Positions 32,107 to 41,390 of a stretch of DNA of 64,000 nt are shown piece by piece. The notes beneath the pieces were generated by a model. The model did no database searches, was not told the DNA's origin, and saw only the letters and a program-made list of their open reading frames with translations. The stretch is from Sphingobium limneticum. GTDB lineage: Bacteria; Pseudomonadota; Alphaproteobacteria; Sphingomonadales; Sphingomonadaceae. Position numbers and translations under genes: made by a program. Each line of letters begins with the position of its first letter. The first letter of the stretch is position 1. The stretch spans positions 1 to 64,000 of the forward strand of contig NZ_VYPZ01000007.1 of the NCBI RefSeq assembly GCF_008710155.1, written 5' to 3'.

Positions 32107-33237
32107 ATGAGAAGAATATTCGGGTGGATGCCCGCGATCGCAGCGATGGTCCAAGGCCCCTGGGGCGGCAAGAATGACGGCCCGGACGGGGACGGACAGA
32201 AAGGCGGCGACGGCGGCCCGCGCAACCCGTGGACCCAGCCGGGCAAGCCGGCTGCCGGCCAGAAGGGGCCGTCCGCGATCGAGGATCTGCTGCGTCGCGG
32301 CCGCGAAAGCTTCGGCCAGGGTGGCGGCAATGGCGGTGGCGGCGGCTTTGGCGGCCTGCCGCCCCGCGCCGCCGGCCGGGCCTTGTGGCCTGTCGCGATC
32401 GGCCTGGTGGTCATCTTGTGGCTGGTCCTGACCAGCTTCCACCGCGTCGGCCCGCAGGAACGCGGCGTCGTGACCTTCCTCGGCAAATATAGCCGCACGC
32501 TGACGCCCGGCATCAGCCTGACCCTGCCCGCCCCGTTCGAGGCGGTGACGACGGTCGATGTCGAGGAAATCCGCACCATCGACATCGGATCGGCCAGCGC
32601 CGAAAGCGAAAATCTGGTGCTGACCGGCGACCAGAATATCATCGACCTCGCCTATTCGGTGCGCTGGAACATCCGCAACCCGGAACTCTATTTGTTCCAG
32701 CTGTCGGAACCCGACGCCAGCGTGCGCGAAGTCGCCGAAAGCGCCATGCGCTCGGTCCTCGCCAGCGTCAGCCTGGACGATGCGCTAGGCGCGGGCCGCA
32801 CCGCGATCGAGCAGCAGGTCGAACTGCGCATGCAGGAGATATTGGACGGCTATAAGTCGGGCATCCGTATTCAGGGCGTCGCGATCAAGCAGGCCGACCC
32901 GCCGACCGCCGTCAACGACGCGTTCAAGGCCGTGTCCGCCGCGCAGCAGACCGCGCAGACCTACCTCAACGAAGCGCGCGCCGCCGCCCAGCAGGTAACG
33001 GCCAAGGCGCAGGGTGAGGCTGCGGCCTTCGACAAGGTCTATGAACAATATAAGCTGTCGCCCGACGTGACCCGCCGCCGCATGTATTATGAAACCATGG
33101 AGGGCGTGCTGTCGAACGTCGACAAGACCATCGTAGAGGGCAATAATGTGACCCCCTATCTGCCATTGCCCGAAATCAAGAAGCGGGCACAGGCCGCCCC
33201 GGCGACAGATGCCGCCACCAGCACGGGAGGCCAGTAA
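32107..33237 (+). CDS. hflK: HflK, SPFH-domain protein
   Basis: The 376-aa protein forms with HflC the inner-membrane complex that controls FtsH proteolysis. A long Gly/Pro-rich cytoplasmic N-terminus precedes one membrane helix at about 93-110 (LWPVAIGLVVILWLVLTSF), then the periplasmic SPFH domain (GPQERGVVTFLGKYSRTLTPG) and a helical region with the coiled-coil segment rich in Ala, Gln and Lys. ATG 32107 is preferred because an upstream TTG lacks support; ATG 32146 is also possible. Its stop overlaps the hflC start (TAATG), so the two are coupled. Confidence 0.93.
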   Translation: MRRIFGWMPAIAAMVQGPWGGKNDGPDGDGQKGGDGGPRNPWTQPGKPAAGQKGPSAIEDLLRRGRESFGQGGGNGGGGGFGGLPPRAAGRALWPVAIGLVVILWLVLTSFHRVGPQERGVVTFLGKYSRTLTPGISLTLPAPFEAVTTVDVEEIRTIDIGSASAESENLVLTGDQNIIDLAYSVRWNIRNPELYLFQLSEPDASVREVAESAMRSVLASVSLDDALGAGRTAIEQQVELRMQEILDGYKSGIRIQGVAIKQADPPTAVNDAFKAVSAAQQTAQTYLNEARAAAQQVTAKAQGEAAAFDKVYEQYKLSPDVTRRRMYYETMEGVLSNVDKTIVEGNNVTPYLPLPEIKKRAQAAPATDAATSTGGQ

Positions 33238-34085
33238 TGCCCGCTATCCTGCGTCACCCCGTCGCCCTTGCGCTGATCCTGCTCGCGCTGCTGATCCTGA
33301 TCGGCAGCACCGTGGCGATCGTGCCCGAAACCAAGCAGGGCGTGATCGTCCGCTTCGGCGATCCCAAGGAACTCATCAACCGCTATCGCCCCAATGAAAG
33401 CTTCGGCCAGACCGGTGCCGGCATCATCCTGCGCTGGCCGTTCGTCGATCAGATCGTGTGGATCGACAAGCGCGTCCTGTCGGTCGAAATGGAGCGACAG
33501 CAGGTGCTGTCCACCGACCAGTTGCGCCTTCAGGTCGATGCCTTCGCCCGCTATCGCATCGTCGATCCGCTGCGCATGTATATCGCGGCCGGTAGCGAGG
33601 ACCGCGTATCCGACGCGCTGCGCCCGATCCTTGGCTCTGCGCTTCGCAACGAACTGGGCAAGCGCCCCTTCGCCGCACTGCTCAGCCCCGAACGCGGCCA
33701 GGTGATGCAGAATATCGAAGCGGGCCTCGACCGGGTCGCGCGCCAATATGGCGCGGAGATCGTCGACGTGCGGATTAAGCGGGCCGACCTGCCCGACGGC
33801 ACGCCGCTGGAAAGCGCCTTCACCCGCATGCGCACCGCGCGCGAGCAGGAGGCGCTCACCATCCGTGCGCAGGGCGCCAAGCAGGCGCAGATCATCCGCG
33901 CCGAAGCCGACGCCAACGCCGCGCGCATCTATGCCGAAAGCTTTGGCAAGGATCCGTCCTTCTACGATTTCTATCGCGGGATGCAGAGCTATCGCTATAC
34001 CTTCGCGCCCGATCGTCCGGGTCAGACCAACATCATCCTGTCGCCGGACAATGAGTTCCTGCGGCAATTTCAGGGACGACGTTAA
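33237..34085 (+). CDS. hflC: HflC, SPFH-domain protein
   Basis: The 282-aa partner of HflK in the membrane complex that encloses FtsH. One N-terminal membrane helix at about 8-27 (VALALILLALLILIGSTVAI) is followed by the SPFH domain (ETKQGVIVRFGDPKELI) and the helical C-terminal part with FYRGMQSYR near the end. Standard length. Translationally coupled to hflK by a one-base overlap. Confidence 0.96.
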   Translation: MPAILRHPVALALILLALLILIGSTVAIVPETKQGVIVRFGDPKELINRYRPNESFGQTGAGIILRWPFVDQIVWIDKRVLSVEMERQQVLSTDQLRLQVDAFARYRIVDPLRMYIAAGSEDRVSDALRPILGSALRNELGKRPFAALLSPERGQVMQNIEAGLDRVARQYGAEIVDVRIKRADLPDGTPLESAFTRMRTAREQEALTIRAQGAKQAQIIRAEADANAARIYAESFGKDPSFYDFYRGMQSYRYTFAPDRPGQTNIILSPDNEFLRQFQGRR

Positions 34086-34116
34086 TCTTTCGTCATGATC
34101 CCTACTGGATCATTAC

Positions 34117-34142
34117 GGAACCAGCGTCATTCAATGAGGGTT
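34117..34142 (+). promoter_or_regulatory. EcfG-like promoter candidate upstream of degP-type gene
   Basis: GGAAC, 17 bases, then GGTT lies about 80 bases before the protease start. The alphaproteobacterial general stress sigma factor EcfG recognises GGAAC-N16/17-CGTT; this site differs by one base in the -10 part. Control of an envelope protease by a stress sigma factor would be expected, but this is a sequence match only. Confidence 0.45.
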
Positions 34143-34221
34143 AAGGCAAAGCGGAGCATCTGAGGGCTTCTTAAAAGTCCCGCCTTCCTTACCCCTGAAG
34201 CTTTGAAGAGGACCGTCACGA

Positions 34222-35736
34222 GTGCGTTACGCTTATGCCATTACCGGCGCCCTGCTGCTCGGCGGCACCGCCATCGCGGTCACCACCAGTTCCAATGTCG
34301 GCGCGCAGACCGCGCAGAATGAAGGCCTGACGGCCGCAGCGCCTGCGGGTGCGCCTGCCAGCCTGGCCGACATGGTCGAAAAGCTGCAACCGGCCGTGGT
34401 CAATATTTCGACCAAGCAGCGCGTAAAGGTGCAGAACCCCTTCGCCGGCACCCCGTTCGGCGACCTGTTCGGTCAGGGCCAGCAGGGCGGCCAGCCGCAG
34501 ACGCGCCAGGCGCAGTCGCTCGGCTCGGGCTTCCTGATTTCGGCCGACGGCTATATCGTCACCAACAACCATGTGGTGTCGGCCGGTGCCGAAGGCGCCA
34601 GCGTCGATTCGATCACGGTCACCATGACCAACAAGGAAGAATATCCTGCCAAGCTGATCGGCCGCGACCCCGCGACCGATCTGGCGGTGCTGAAGATCGA
34701 ATCGCCCAAGCCATTCCCGTTCGTCAAGTTCGGTGACAGCACCAAGGCGCGCGTGGGCGACTGGGTCGTCGCGATCGGCAACCCGTTCGCGCTTTCGGGC
34801 ACGGTGACGGCGGGCATCATTTCCGCCTTGCACCGCAACACCGGCGGCACGTCGGGCTATGACAAGTTCATTCAGACCGACGCGTCCATCAACCAGGGCA
34901 ACTCGGGTGGCCCGATGTTCGACATGCGCGGCAATGTGATCGGCATCAACAGCCAGATCCTGTCGCCCTCGGGCGGCAATGTCGGCATCGGCTTTGCCAT
35001 TCCGTCGGAACAGGCCGCACCGATCGTCGATACCCTGCGCAAGGGTCAGGCGATCAAGCGCGGCTATCTGGGCGTGCAGATCAGCCCGCTGGGCGAAGAT
35101 CTGGCGGACTCGCTGGGCCTTGCCAAGAATCGCGGTGAATTCGTCCAGGGCGTCGAGCCGGGCAAGGGCGCGGAGAAGGCCGGGATCAAGGCCGGCGACG
35201 TGATCGTCAGCGTGGCCGGTCAGGAAGTGACCGCCGACCAGAACCTGTCCTCCATCGTCGCCAATCAGGGCATCGGTGCGAAGGTGCCGATCGTGCTGAT
35301 CCGCAACGGCCAGCGCCAGACCGTGACCGCCATCGTGGGCGAGCGCCCGTCGGAAGACGAGCTGAACAATTTCGCGCAGCCGCAGGGCGACGAGGATTTC
35401 AGCCAGCAGGACCAGAATCCGGGTCAGGCGACGCAGCAGGCGCTGGGCATTTCGGCGATCCCGCTGACGCCTGGCATCATCCGCCAGCTCGGCATTGCCG
35501 GCGATACCAAGGGCGTCGTCATCACCGCCGTCGATGGATCGACCGATGCCGGCGCCAAGGGCCTGCGTCGCGGCGATGTGATCATCAGCGCCAACAACCG
35601 CCCGGTCGCCACCCAGGCGGAACTGGACGCACAGGCCAAGGCCGTGTCGTCGCAGGGCCGCAACGCCATCCTGTTGCAGGTGCTGCGTCGCGGCCAGCCG
35701 GCAATCTTCCTGCCGGTGCGTCTGCGCGACAAATAA
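34222..35736 (+). CDS. Do-family serine protease (DegP/HtrA type)
   Basis: The 504-aa periplasmic protease/chaperone degrades misfolded envelope proteins. It starts with GTG preceded by GAAGAGGA. A signal peptide (about 1-29) is followed by the trypsin-like domain with His117 (TNNHVV), Asp153 (ATDLAVLKI) and Ser228 (QGNSGGP), then two PDZ domains (about 285-370 and 405-500). The Q-linker with Gly/Gln between 83 and 97 matches DegP LA-loop-like composition. It is downstream of hflKC, together forming an envelope proteostasis region, but with its own promoter. Confidence 0.95.
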   Translation: MRYAYAITGALLLGGTAIAVTTSSNVGAQTAQNEGLTAAAPAGAPASLADMVEKLQPAVVNISTKQRVKVQNPFAGTPFGDLFGQGQQGGQPQTRQAQSLGSGFLISADGYIVTNNHVVSAGAEGASVDSITVTMTNKEEYPAKLIGRDPATDLAVLKIESPKPFPFVKFGDSTKARVGDWVVAIGNPFALSGTVTAGIISALHRNTGGTSGYDKFIQTDASINQGNSGGPMFDMRGNVIGINSQILSPSGGNVGIGFAIPSEQAAPIVDTLRKGQAIKRGYLGVQISPLGEDLADSLGLAKNRGEFVQGVEPGKGAEKAGIKAGDVIVSVAGQEVTADQNLSSIVANQGIGAKVPIVLIRNGQRQTVTAIVGERPSEDELNNFAQPQGDEDFSQQDQNPGQATQQALGISAIPLTPGIIRQLGIAGDTKGVVITAVDGSTDAGAKGLRRGDVIISANNRPVATQAELDAQAKAVSSQGRNAILLQVLRRGQPAIFLPVRLRDK

Positions 35737-35785
35737 ATTCCATAATGCCTATCGCCTTGTGGCGAAGGCAGATGTGCGGTTAATT

Positions 35786-35874
35786 CCGTCATCCCCGCGT
35801 AGGCGGGTATCCATCTCCAGCCCTCGCACCAAAGGATAGCGTGGGAGATGGGTTCCCGCCTTCGCGGGAATGAC
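35786..35874. repeat. REP-like palindrome, family 3
   Basis: CGTCATCCCCGCGTAGGCGG on the left and the matching TTCGCGGGAATGACG on the right form long imperfect arms around a 25-base centre. It ends about 30 bases before the ATPase gene start, so it is part of that gene's upstream region. Confidence 0.8.
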
Positions 35875-35902
35875 GGTTTTTTTGTTGGGGGAAGGATCGA
35901 TA

Positions 35903-37549
35903 ATGAGCGACGGTATCTTCATCGGCCTGGGCGCACCGGAGAAGGATGGGCCAGACGGAAGCAAGGGAATCCCCCAGACGCTCAACCTGCGCCGCGCGAA
36001 CCGGCACGGCCTGATCGCGGGCGCGACCGGCACCGGGAAGACGGTGACGTTGCAGGGTATCGCCGAAAGCTTCTCCGCGCTGGGCGTGCCGGTGTTTCTG
36101 GCCGATGTGAAGGGCGATCTGGCCGGCATTTCCATGGCCGGTTCCCCCACCGCCAAAAATGCCGACAAGCTGGTGTCCCGTGCCGCGGAGGTCGGCATCA
36201 CCGACTATAGCTATGCCGACAATCCGGCGATCTTCTGGGATCTTTACGGGCAGCAGGGTCATCCCGTGCGCACCACCGTCAGCGAAATGGGGCCGCTGCT
36301 GCTCGCTCGCCTGATGGGCCTTAACGAAACGCAGGAAGGCGTGTTGTCGATCGCCTTCAAATATGCGGATGAGGAAGGCTTGCTGCTGCTGGACCTCGGC
36401 GATCTACAGGCGATGCTCGCCTATTGCGCCGAAAATGCCGACACGCTTTCGGCCCGCTACGGCAATGTGACCAAGGCCAGCGTCGGCGCGATCCAGCGGC
36501 AATTGCTTCAGTTGGAAAGCCAGGGCGGCGATCATTTCTTCGGCGAACCCGCGCTCGACATCCACGACATGCTCCAGGTCGATGAAAAGGGCCGCGGCTA
36601 TGTAAATATACTGGCCGCCGACAAGCTGATGCAGTCGCCCAAACTCTATGCTACCTTCCTGCTGTGGCTATTGTCCGAACTGTTCGAGACGCTGCCGGAA
36701 GTGGGCGACCCGGACAAGCCCAAGCTGGTCTTCTTCTTCGACGAAGCGCATCTGCTGTTCGACGACGCGCCCAAGGCGCTGACCGACAAGATCGAGCAGG
36801 TCGTGCGCCTGATCCGGTCGAAGGGCGTGGGCGTCTATTTCGTCACGCAAAACCCGATCGACATTCCCGAAGATGTGGCGGGCCAGCTCGGCAACCGCGT
36901 GCAGCATGCGCTCCGCGCCTTCACCCCGCGCGACCAGCGCGCGATCAAGGCCGCCGCCGAAACCTTCCGCATCAATCCCGACCTGCATGTCGAAACCGCG
37001 ATCACCGAATTGAAGGTGGGCGAGGCTTTGGTGTCGCTGTTGCAGGAGGATGGATCGCCGGGCATCGTGCAGCGCACGCTGATCGCCCCGCCCCGCTCGC
37101 GCCTTGGCCCGCTCGATGCGAAGGAACGGGCGATCATCCAGTCGATATCGCCGGTCGCGGGCAAATATGACACGGCCGTCAACCGGGAGTCGGCAGAGGA
37201 AATTCTCGCGGCCCGCGGGCAAGCCGCCGCTGCCGCCGCGCAAGCCTCCAAGGCGCAGGCCGAAGCCGACAAGGCCGCCGCCGCCCAAGCCAAGGTGGAA
37301 GCCAAGCAGCGCGAGGCGGAATTGAAGGAACAGGCCCGGCGCGACGCCGTGGAAGCGCGCGAGGCGGCCAAGCCCAGCGCCTTCGACAAGGCGGTCCAGT
37401 CCGCCACCCGCGCCGCCGGCTCCTCGGTCGGGCGGCAGGTCGCCAACGAACTGGGCCGCGCGGTATTCGGCGGATCGAGCCGCAAATCGTCATCCGGCGG
37501 CATTGCCGGCAAGCTGGTACGCGGTATCTTGGGCAGCCTGTTCAAATAG
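35903..37549 (+). CDS. HerA-like ATPase (DUF853/YjgR family)
   Basis: The 548-aa protein is a HerA-type P-loop ATPase related to E. coli YjgR. Walker A GATGTGKT is at 40-47, Walker B in [12 protein letters not shown] near 275, and [25 protein letters not shown] carries the sensor and Arg finger region. An Ala/Lys/Glu-rich coiled coil spans about 430-490 and the C-terminal Gly/Ser tail is basic. The role of this family is unknown; DNA translocation or membrane-linked ATPase activity is proposed. GGGGAAGGA precedes the start. The C-terminal [16 protein letters not shown] is amphipathic and may touch the membrane. Confidence 0.93.
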   Translation: MSDGIFIGLGAPEKDGPDGSKGIPQTLNLRRANRHGLIAGATGTGKTVTLQGIAESFSALGVPVFLADVKGDLAGISMAGSPTAKNADKLVSRAAEVGITDYSYADNPAIFWDLYGQQGHPVRTTVSEMGPLLLARLMGLNETQEGVLSIAFKYADEEGLLLLDLGDLQAMLAYCAENADTLSARYGNVTKASVGAIQRQLLQLESQGGDHFFGEPALDIHDMLQVDEKGRGYVNILAADKLMQSPKLYATFLLWLLSELFETLPEVGDPDKPKLVFFFDEAHLLFDDAPKALTDKIEQVVRLIRSKGVGVYFVTQNPIDIPEDVAGQLGNRVQHALRAFTPRDQRAIKAAAETFRINPDLHVETAITELKVGEALVSLLQEDGSPGIVQRTLIAPPRSRLGPLDAKERAIIQSISPVAGKYDTAVNRESAEEILAARGQAAAAAAQASKAQAEADKAAAAQAKVEAKQREAELKEQARRDAVEAREAAKPSAFDKAVQSATRAAGSSVGRQVANELGRAVFGGSSRKSSSGGIAGKLVRGILGSLFK

Positions 37550-37595
37550 GCTATCATCCGCATCGGTGCCGGGCCGCAACAGGGAGATGATCGAC

Positions 37596-37985
37596 ATGAA
37601 AGCGACAGCGCGTTGGGCAGGTGCAGCCTTGTTTCTGCTGGCCACACCCCTGCATGCGCAAATCGTCGTCGTGCCACGCCATGTCGTGGGCGCGGCGATC
37701 GTCAGTGACATCGTCGCCGACCGGCAGGCCCAGCGCGACGCACGGCAAACGCCCTATGCGGCGCCGGGCTACGGGTCGATCAGCACTGCCGCCGCCGCGC
37801 GGGACGCCTGCGCGGAAAAGGCGCTCCATCAGGCCGGGCCATCGTCACGCCTGATCGGCTCCGCGCGCGCCAGCACCATGTCCACCGGCTGGGAAGTCGA
37901 AGGCGTGGTGGGTTCGGGCGACGGCGACATTCCCTTCGTCTGCTCGGTCCGCAACGGATCGGTCAGCGGGATATTGCTGAAATAG
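37596..37985 (+). CDS. Small secreted protein (129 aa), unknown
   Basis: ATG 37596 has AGGGAG eight bases upstream. The product has a clear Sec signal peptide (MKATARWAGAALFLLATPLHAQ, broken here by length limits only at the cleavage site) and a mature part with two Cys residues in RDACAEKAL and IPFVCSVRNG that could pair. The mature domain looks like small periplasmic proteins of unknown function. It follows the HerA-like gene by 46 bases and may share its transcript. A hairpin lies downstream. Confidence 0.7.
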   Translation: MKATARWAGAALFLLATPLHAQIVVVPRHVVGAAIVSDIVADRQAQRDARQTPYAAPGYGSISTAAAARDACAEKALHQAGPSSRLIGSARASTMSTGWEVEGVVGSGDGDIPFVCSVRNGSVSGILLK

Positions 37986-38027
37986 TCAGGCGGTCGCGCA
38001 AGCGACTGGTTTGGGTGGAACCAAGAT

Positions 38028-38051
38028 CCTCCTCCCAAATGCGGGAGGAGG
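38028..38051 (+). terminator. GC-rich hairpin after the small secreted protein gene
   Basis: CCTCCTCCC and GGGAGGAGG pair perfectly around a 6-base loop, 42 bases after the stop codon. There is no T-run, so it may act as an RNA 3'-end stabiliser instead of an intrinsic terminator. Confidence 0.45.
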
Positions 38052-38092
38052 CAACAGCTCCGCCCATGGCCGCTCCTAACCTTACCCGCTTT

Positions 38093-38120
38093 CGTCATGC
38101 CGGGCTCGACCCGGCATCCC
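38093..38120. repeat. REP-like sequence, half copy of family 2
   Basis: CGTCATGCCGGGCTCGACCC followed by GGCATCCC is a single arm of the palindrome family seen at 20904-20994. Confidence 0.6.
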
Positions 38121-38215
38121 ACTTTTCCTGCAAATATTGGTAGTAAAAAAGCGGAACCTCGGGCCACCCCGATGTGACGATAGTGGGTGGATTGCGGATG
38201 GTCGGCTTATCTTAG

Positions 38216-38392
38216 CCCTCTCCCGTTTTCACGGGAGAGTTCAAAGCAGGCACGTGACTGCTTTGAAGGGTGAGGGTCTTTCTTCTTTTTGGCAGGAAAT
38301 GCTTGTCCAGAAAGAAGAAAGACCCTCACCGACTGCGACTAGGCAGCAAGCTGCCAAGTCTCCGTTGCCTCTCCCGCGAAGGCGGGAGAGGG
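38216..38392. repeat. Composite nested-palindrome element
   Basis: Contains CTCTCCCGT/ACGGGAGAG (38218-38239), TTCAAAGCAG/CTGCTTTGAA (38240-38267), a perfect 20-bp inverted repeat starting GGTGAGGGTCTTTC (38269-38330), GGCAG/CTGCC (38342-38355) and CCTCTCCCGC/GCGGGAGAGG (38368-38391). The first and last hairpins repeat each other, so the block looks like a unit with matching ends. Confidence 0.75.
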
Positions 38393-38456
38393 TAACAAGA
38401 GCGCCCGCATCTGCTCGTCGCCAGCCATCTCACCGCAACATGACACGCCGCTACCA

Positions 38457-38735
38457 ATGTAGGATAATCTCTGATCTATCCTGTCGGATGACCCGTTCGC
38501 CCCTTCGCCCCAGCACGCCCCATGCACCAAATCCGCCCCGCATGCATGACCCGACCGGTGCGCTACTGTGCCCTGGCTGGCGCGGCGCAATAACCCTAAT
38601 GGCGCGTTGCAGACGCGTGACGGTGACCTTCATGGCGCATGGGCGGCGCATCGTCCGTTTTTTACCGCATTTTCGCGTCGCCAGTGACGGTGTGAACTTC
38701 GCGCCACGCTCAAAGCGTGACCCTGGAGTGACCCA
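38457..38735. repeat. Conserved intergenic element, copy B
   Basis: Starts with the hairpin AGGATA/TATCCT (38461-38482; loop ATCTCTGATC) and ends with ACGGTGTGAACTTCG (38687-38701) and GTGACCCTGG. It shares these parts with copy A at 21043-21284. Confidence 0.55.
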
Positions 38736-38950
38736 GCAAAGCGCCCTCTTCGCCACCGCCATCCCGAATCACCCGGTCGTCCGCCGATCGGGCAGGTCCG
38801 CCTGGCCTGCCCGGAACGCAGGCGGCAGCCTGCAAACATGTCGGCCCGCCCCGCTCCCCCTCCCGCTCATAGGTCGCAAAGCAAATCTTGTTGCCTGCTG
38901 GGTCGCGGCGCTGTTGCTTCGGCAATATAAGCGCCGCTAAAGCCATCGGC

Positions 38951-40255
38951 ATGACGGCCTCCCCTCCTCCCCGCCACCCGCTGCATTTCGCCAATTTCCG
39001 GGCCTATCTGGTCGGTCGGCTATGCGCCGTGCTGGCGCAGTACAGCATGATGATCGTGCTGGCGTGGCAGGCCTATAATATCGCGCGCGAAACGATGACG
39101 ACGGCGGGCGCCTCGGCACAGCTGGGCCTGATCGGGCTGGCGCAATTCCTGCCTCTCTTCTTCCTGACGCCCATCACCGGTTGGGTCGCCGATCATTATG
39201 ACCGGCGGGTCATCACCCGACTGACGCTGACCCTGCTGACGACGGCCTCGGCCTTGCTGGCCTTCGCCACCTATGAAGGCTGGGTCAGCCTGCCGCTCAT
39301 CTTCGGCATCGCCATCATCGTGGGCATCGCGCGCGCCTTCAACGGACCGGCCTATGGCGCATTGGCGCCCAATCTGGTGCCGCCCGCCATTTTGCCCACC
39401 GCCATCGCCATTTCCAGCGTCGCCTGGCAGACCGGGTCCATCATCGGCCCGGCACTGGGCGGCTATGCCTATGCGATGACGCCATGGGGCGCCTATGCGC
39501 TGGCCGCCGCGCTTTATGGCGTTGCCCTGATCGGCATGCTGCTGATCGGGCCGGTGCCCCAGCCGCCGCGCGACACCAGCCGCCATCCCGTGCGCCAGAT
39601 GATCGACGGCTTTGCCTATGTGAAGGGCAACCGGCTGGTGCTGGCGACGATCACGCTGGACCTGTTCGCCGTGCTGCTGGCGGGCGCGACCGCATTGCTG
39701 CCGGTCTATGCCCGCGACATATTGCATGTGGGATCGGCGGGCCTTGGCCATCTGGCTGCGGCGCCCGGCATCGGCGCGGCGGTGACGGCGCTCTGGTTCT
39801 CCTTCCGCCCGATGAAGACGGAAGTGGGGCTGAAGATGCTGGCGTCGGTCATCCTGTTCGGCCTGTCCACGATCGCCTTCGGCTGCACCGCCTTTCTGCC
39901 GCGCGACATCGCGGTGGAGGCAGGCGTCGCGGCGCTCGTGGTGCTGGGCGGCGCGGACATGGTGTCGGTGTTCGTGCGCCAGTCGCTGGTCCAGCTCCAT
40001 ACGCCCGATGCCATGCGCGGCCGCGTGTCCAGCCTGTCGCAACTCACCATCTCCGCCTCCAACGAACTGGGCGAAGCGGAGTCCGGCTTCCTGGCCGCCA
40101 TGGTCGGGCCGGTCGCGGCGGTGATCGGCGGCGGCATCGGTGCTATCATCATCACCATCATCTGGGCGCGACTCTTTCCCGAATTGCGCCTTGCACGTAG
40201 CTTCGATCCACCCGACATCGGGCGAGCGGAAAATAGCCAGGAGAAGCCTTCATGA
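38951..40255 (+). CDS. MFS transporter, EntS/MFS_3-like
   Basis: The 434-aa protein has twelve predicted membrane helices and the MFS loop [12 protein letters not shown] between helices 2 and 3. Content resembles the MFS_3 group that includes the enterobactin exporter EntS, with the long central loop at about 200-220. ATG 38951 is the natural start before [15 protein letters not shown]. Its stop overlaps the cysK start (ATGA), which indicates co-transcription. The substrate is unknown. Confidence 0.88.
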   Translation: MTASPPPRHPLHFANFRAYLVGRLCAVLAQYSMMIVLAWQAYNIARETMTTAGASAQLGLIGLAQFLPLFFLTPITGWVADHYDRRVITRLTLTLLTTASALLAFATYEGWVSLPLIFGIAIIVGIARAFNGPAYGALAPNLVPPAILPTAIAISSVAWQTGSIIGPALGGYAYAMTPWGAYALAAALYGVALIGMLLIGPVPQPPRDTSRHPVRQMIDGFAYVKGNRLVLATITLDLFAVLLAGATALLPVYARDILHVGSAGLGHLAAAPGIGAAVTALWFSFRPMKTEVGLKMLASVILFGLSTIAFGCTAFLPRDIAVEAGVAALVVLGGADMVSVFVRQSLVQLHTPDAMRGRVSSLSQLTISASNELGEAESGFLAAMVGPVAAVIGGGIGAIIITIIWARLFPELRLARSFDPPDIGRAENSQEKPS

Positions 40256-41169
40256 AAGCTGCCACGATTCTCGAAACCATCGGCAATACGCCGCACGTCC
40301 GGGTGAACCGGCTGTTCGGGGACGCTGAAGTCTGGATCAAGTCGGAACGATCGAACCCCGGCGGATCGATCAAGGACCGTATCGCCCTCGCCATGATCGA
40401 AGCGGCGGAGGCCAGCGGCGAATTGCAGCCCGGCGGCACCATCATCGAGCCGACGTCGGGCAATACCGGCGTGGGCCTGGCCATGGTCGCGGCGGTCAAG
40501 GGCTATAAGCTGGTGCTGGTCATGCCCGAAAGCATGTCGATCGAGCGCCGCCGCCTGATGCTGGCCTATGGCGCCAGCTTCGACCTGACGCCGCGCGAAA
40601 AGGGCATGAAGGGCGCGATCGAGCGCGCGCTGGAGCTGGTGTCGCAGACGCCGGGCAGCTGGATGCCGCAGCAGTTCGAAAACCCCGCCAATATCGACGT
40701 GCATGTGCGCACGACCGCGCAGGAAATCCTGGCCGACTTCGCCGACACGCCGATCGACGCGCTGATTACCGGTGTGGGCACGGGCGGCCATATCACCGGC
40801 GTGGCCGAAGTGCTGAAAAAGGCATGGCCCAATCTGAAGGTCTATGCGGTCGAACCGACGCTGTCGCCGGTCATCAGCGGCGGTCAGCCCGGCCCGCATC
40901 CCATTCAGGGTATCGGCGCAGGCTTCATCCCGGCCAACCTGCACACCCAGTTGCTGGACGGCGTGATCCAGGTCGATCCCGCCGATGCCAAGGATTATGC
41001 CCGCCGCGCCGCGACGCAGGAAGGGCTGCTGGTCGGCATTTCGTCGGGCGGCACGCTGGCCGCGATCGCGCAGAAGCTCAAGGAACTGCCCGCCGGCAGC
41101 CGCGTGCTGGGCTTCAACTATGATACCGGCGAACGCTATCTGTCGGTGCCCGACTTCCTGCCGGAATAA
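40252..41169 (+). CDS. cysK: Cysteine synthase A
   Basis: The 305-aa PLP enzyme (O-acetylserine sulfhydrylase) makes cysteine from O-acetylserine and sulfide in the cytoplasm. The PLP Lys41 lies in [10 protein letters not shown], the substrate loop in [12 protein letters not shown] and the phosphate loop in [11 protein letters not shown]. Length is standard for CysK. Translational coupling with the upstream MFS gene is shown by the overlapping ATGA; such pairing could mean export of an O-acetylserine-derived or thiol compound, which is speculative. Confidence 0.95.
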   Translation: MKAATILETIGNTPHVRVNRLFGDAEVWIKSERSNPGGSIKDRIALAMIEAAEASGELQPGGTIIEPTSGNTGVGLAMVAAVKGYKLVLVMPESMSIERRRLMLAYGASFDLTPREKGMKGAIERALELVSQTPGSWMPQQFENPANIDVHVRTTAQEILADFADTPIDALITGVGTGGHITGVAEVLKKAWPNLKVYAVEPTLSPVISGGQPGPHPIQGIGAGFIPANLHTQLLDGVIQVDPADAKDYARRAATQEGLLVGISSGGTLAAIAQKLKELPAGSRVLGFNYDTGERYLSVPDFLPE

Positions 41170-41185
41170 GGCAGGATCGCCCCAT

Positions 41186-41217
41186 GCCGTTCGCCTGCAA
41201 CCATAAGGGCGAACGGC
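41186..41217 (+). terminator. Hairpin downstream of cysK
   Basis: GCCGTTCGCC and GGCGAACGGC are perfect 10-bp arms with a 12-base loop, 17 bases after the cysK stop. No T-run follows, so termination is uncertain. Confidence 0.5.
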
Positions 41218-41390
41218 GAAGCGATATGGCGCCCCTCATGCCTGCCTTGTTTCAGCCCCTGTTCCTGCCTAAAGGCAGACCCCGCACAGAGGCACTATGG
41301 ATGCTGGACCATGTTCAGCATGAAGTGGCTTATATTCGGAAACGTGGCGAACCGCGCTGACGACCGATCCGTCGCAGGGCCATCATCCGC

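Larger units (their letters stand above)
37986..38950. other. 965-base non-coding region packed with palindromes
   Basis: This is the largest gap in the core part of the window. In order it holds a GC-rich hairpin (38028-38051), half a family-2 REP (38093-38120), a composite of nested palindromes (38216-38392), conserved element B (38457-38735), and the promoter region of the MFS gene. No frame here looks coding. Confidence 0.7.

Noticed and set aside
37986..38950. CRISPR array in the palindrome-rich gap
   Set aside because: Repeats are few, inverted and not evenly spaced; no cas genes in the window.
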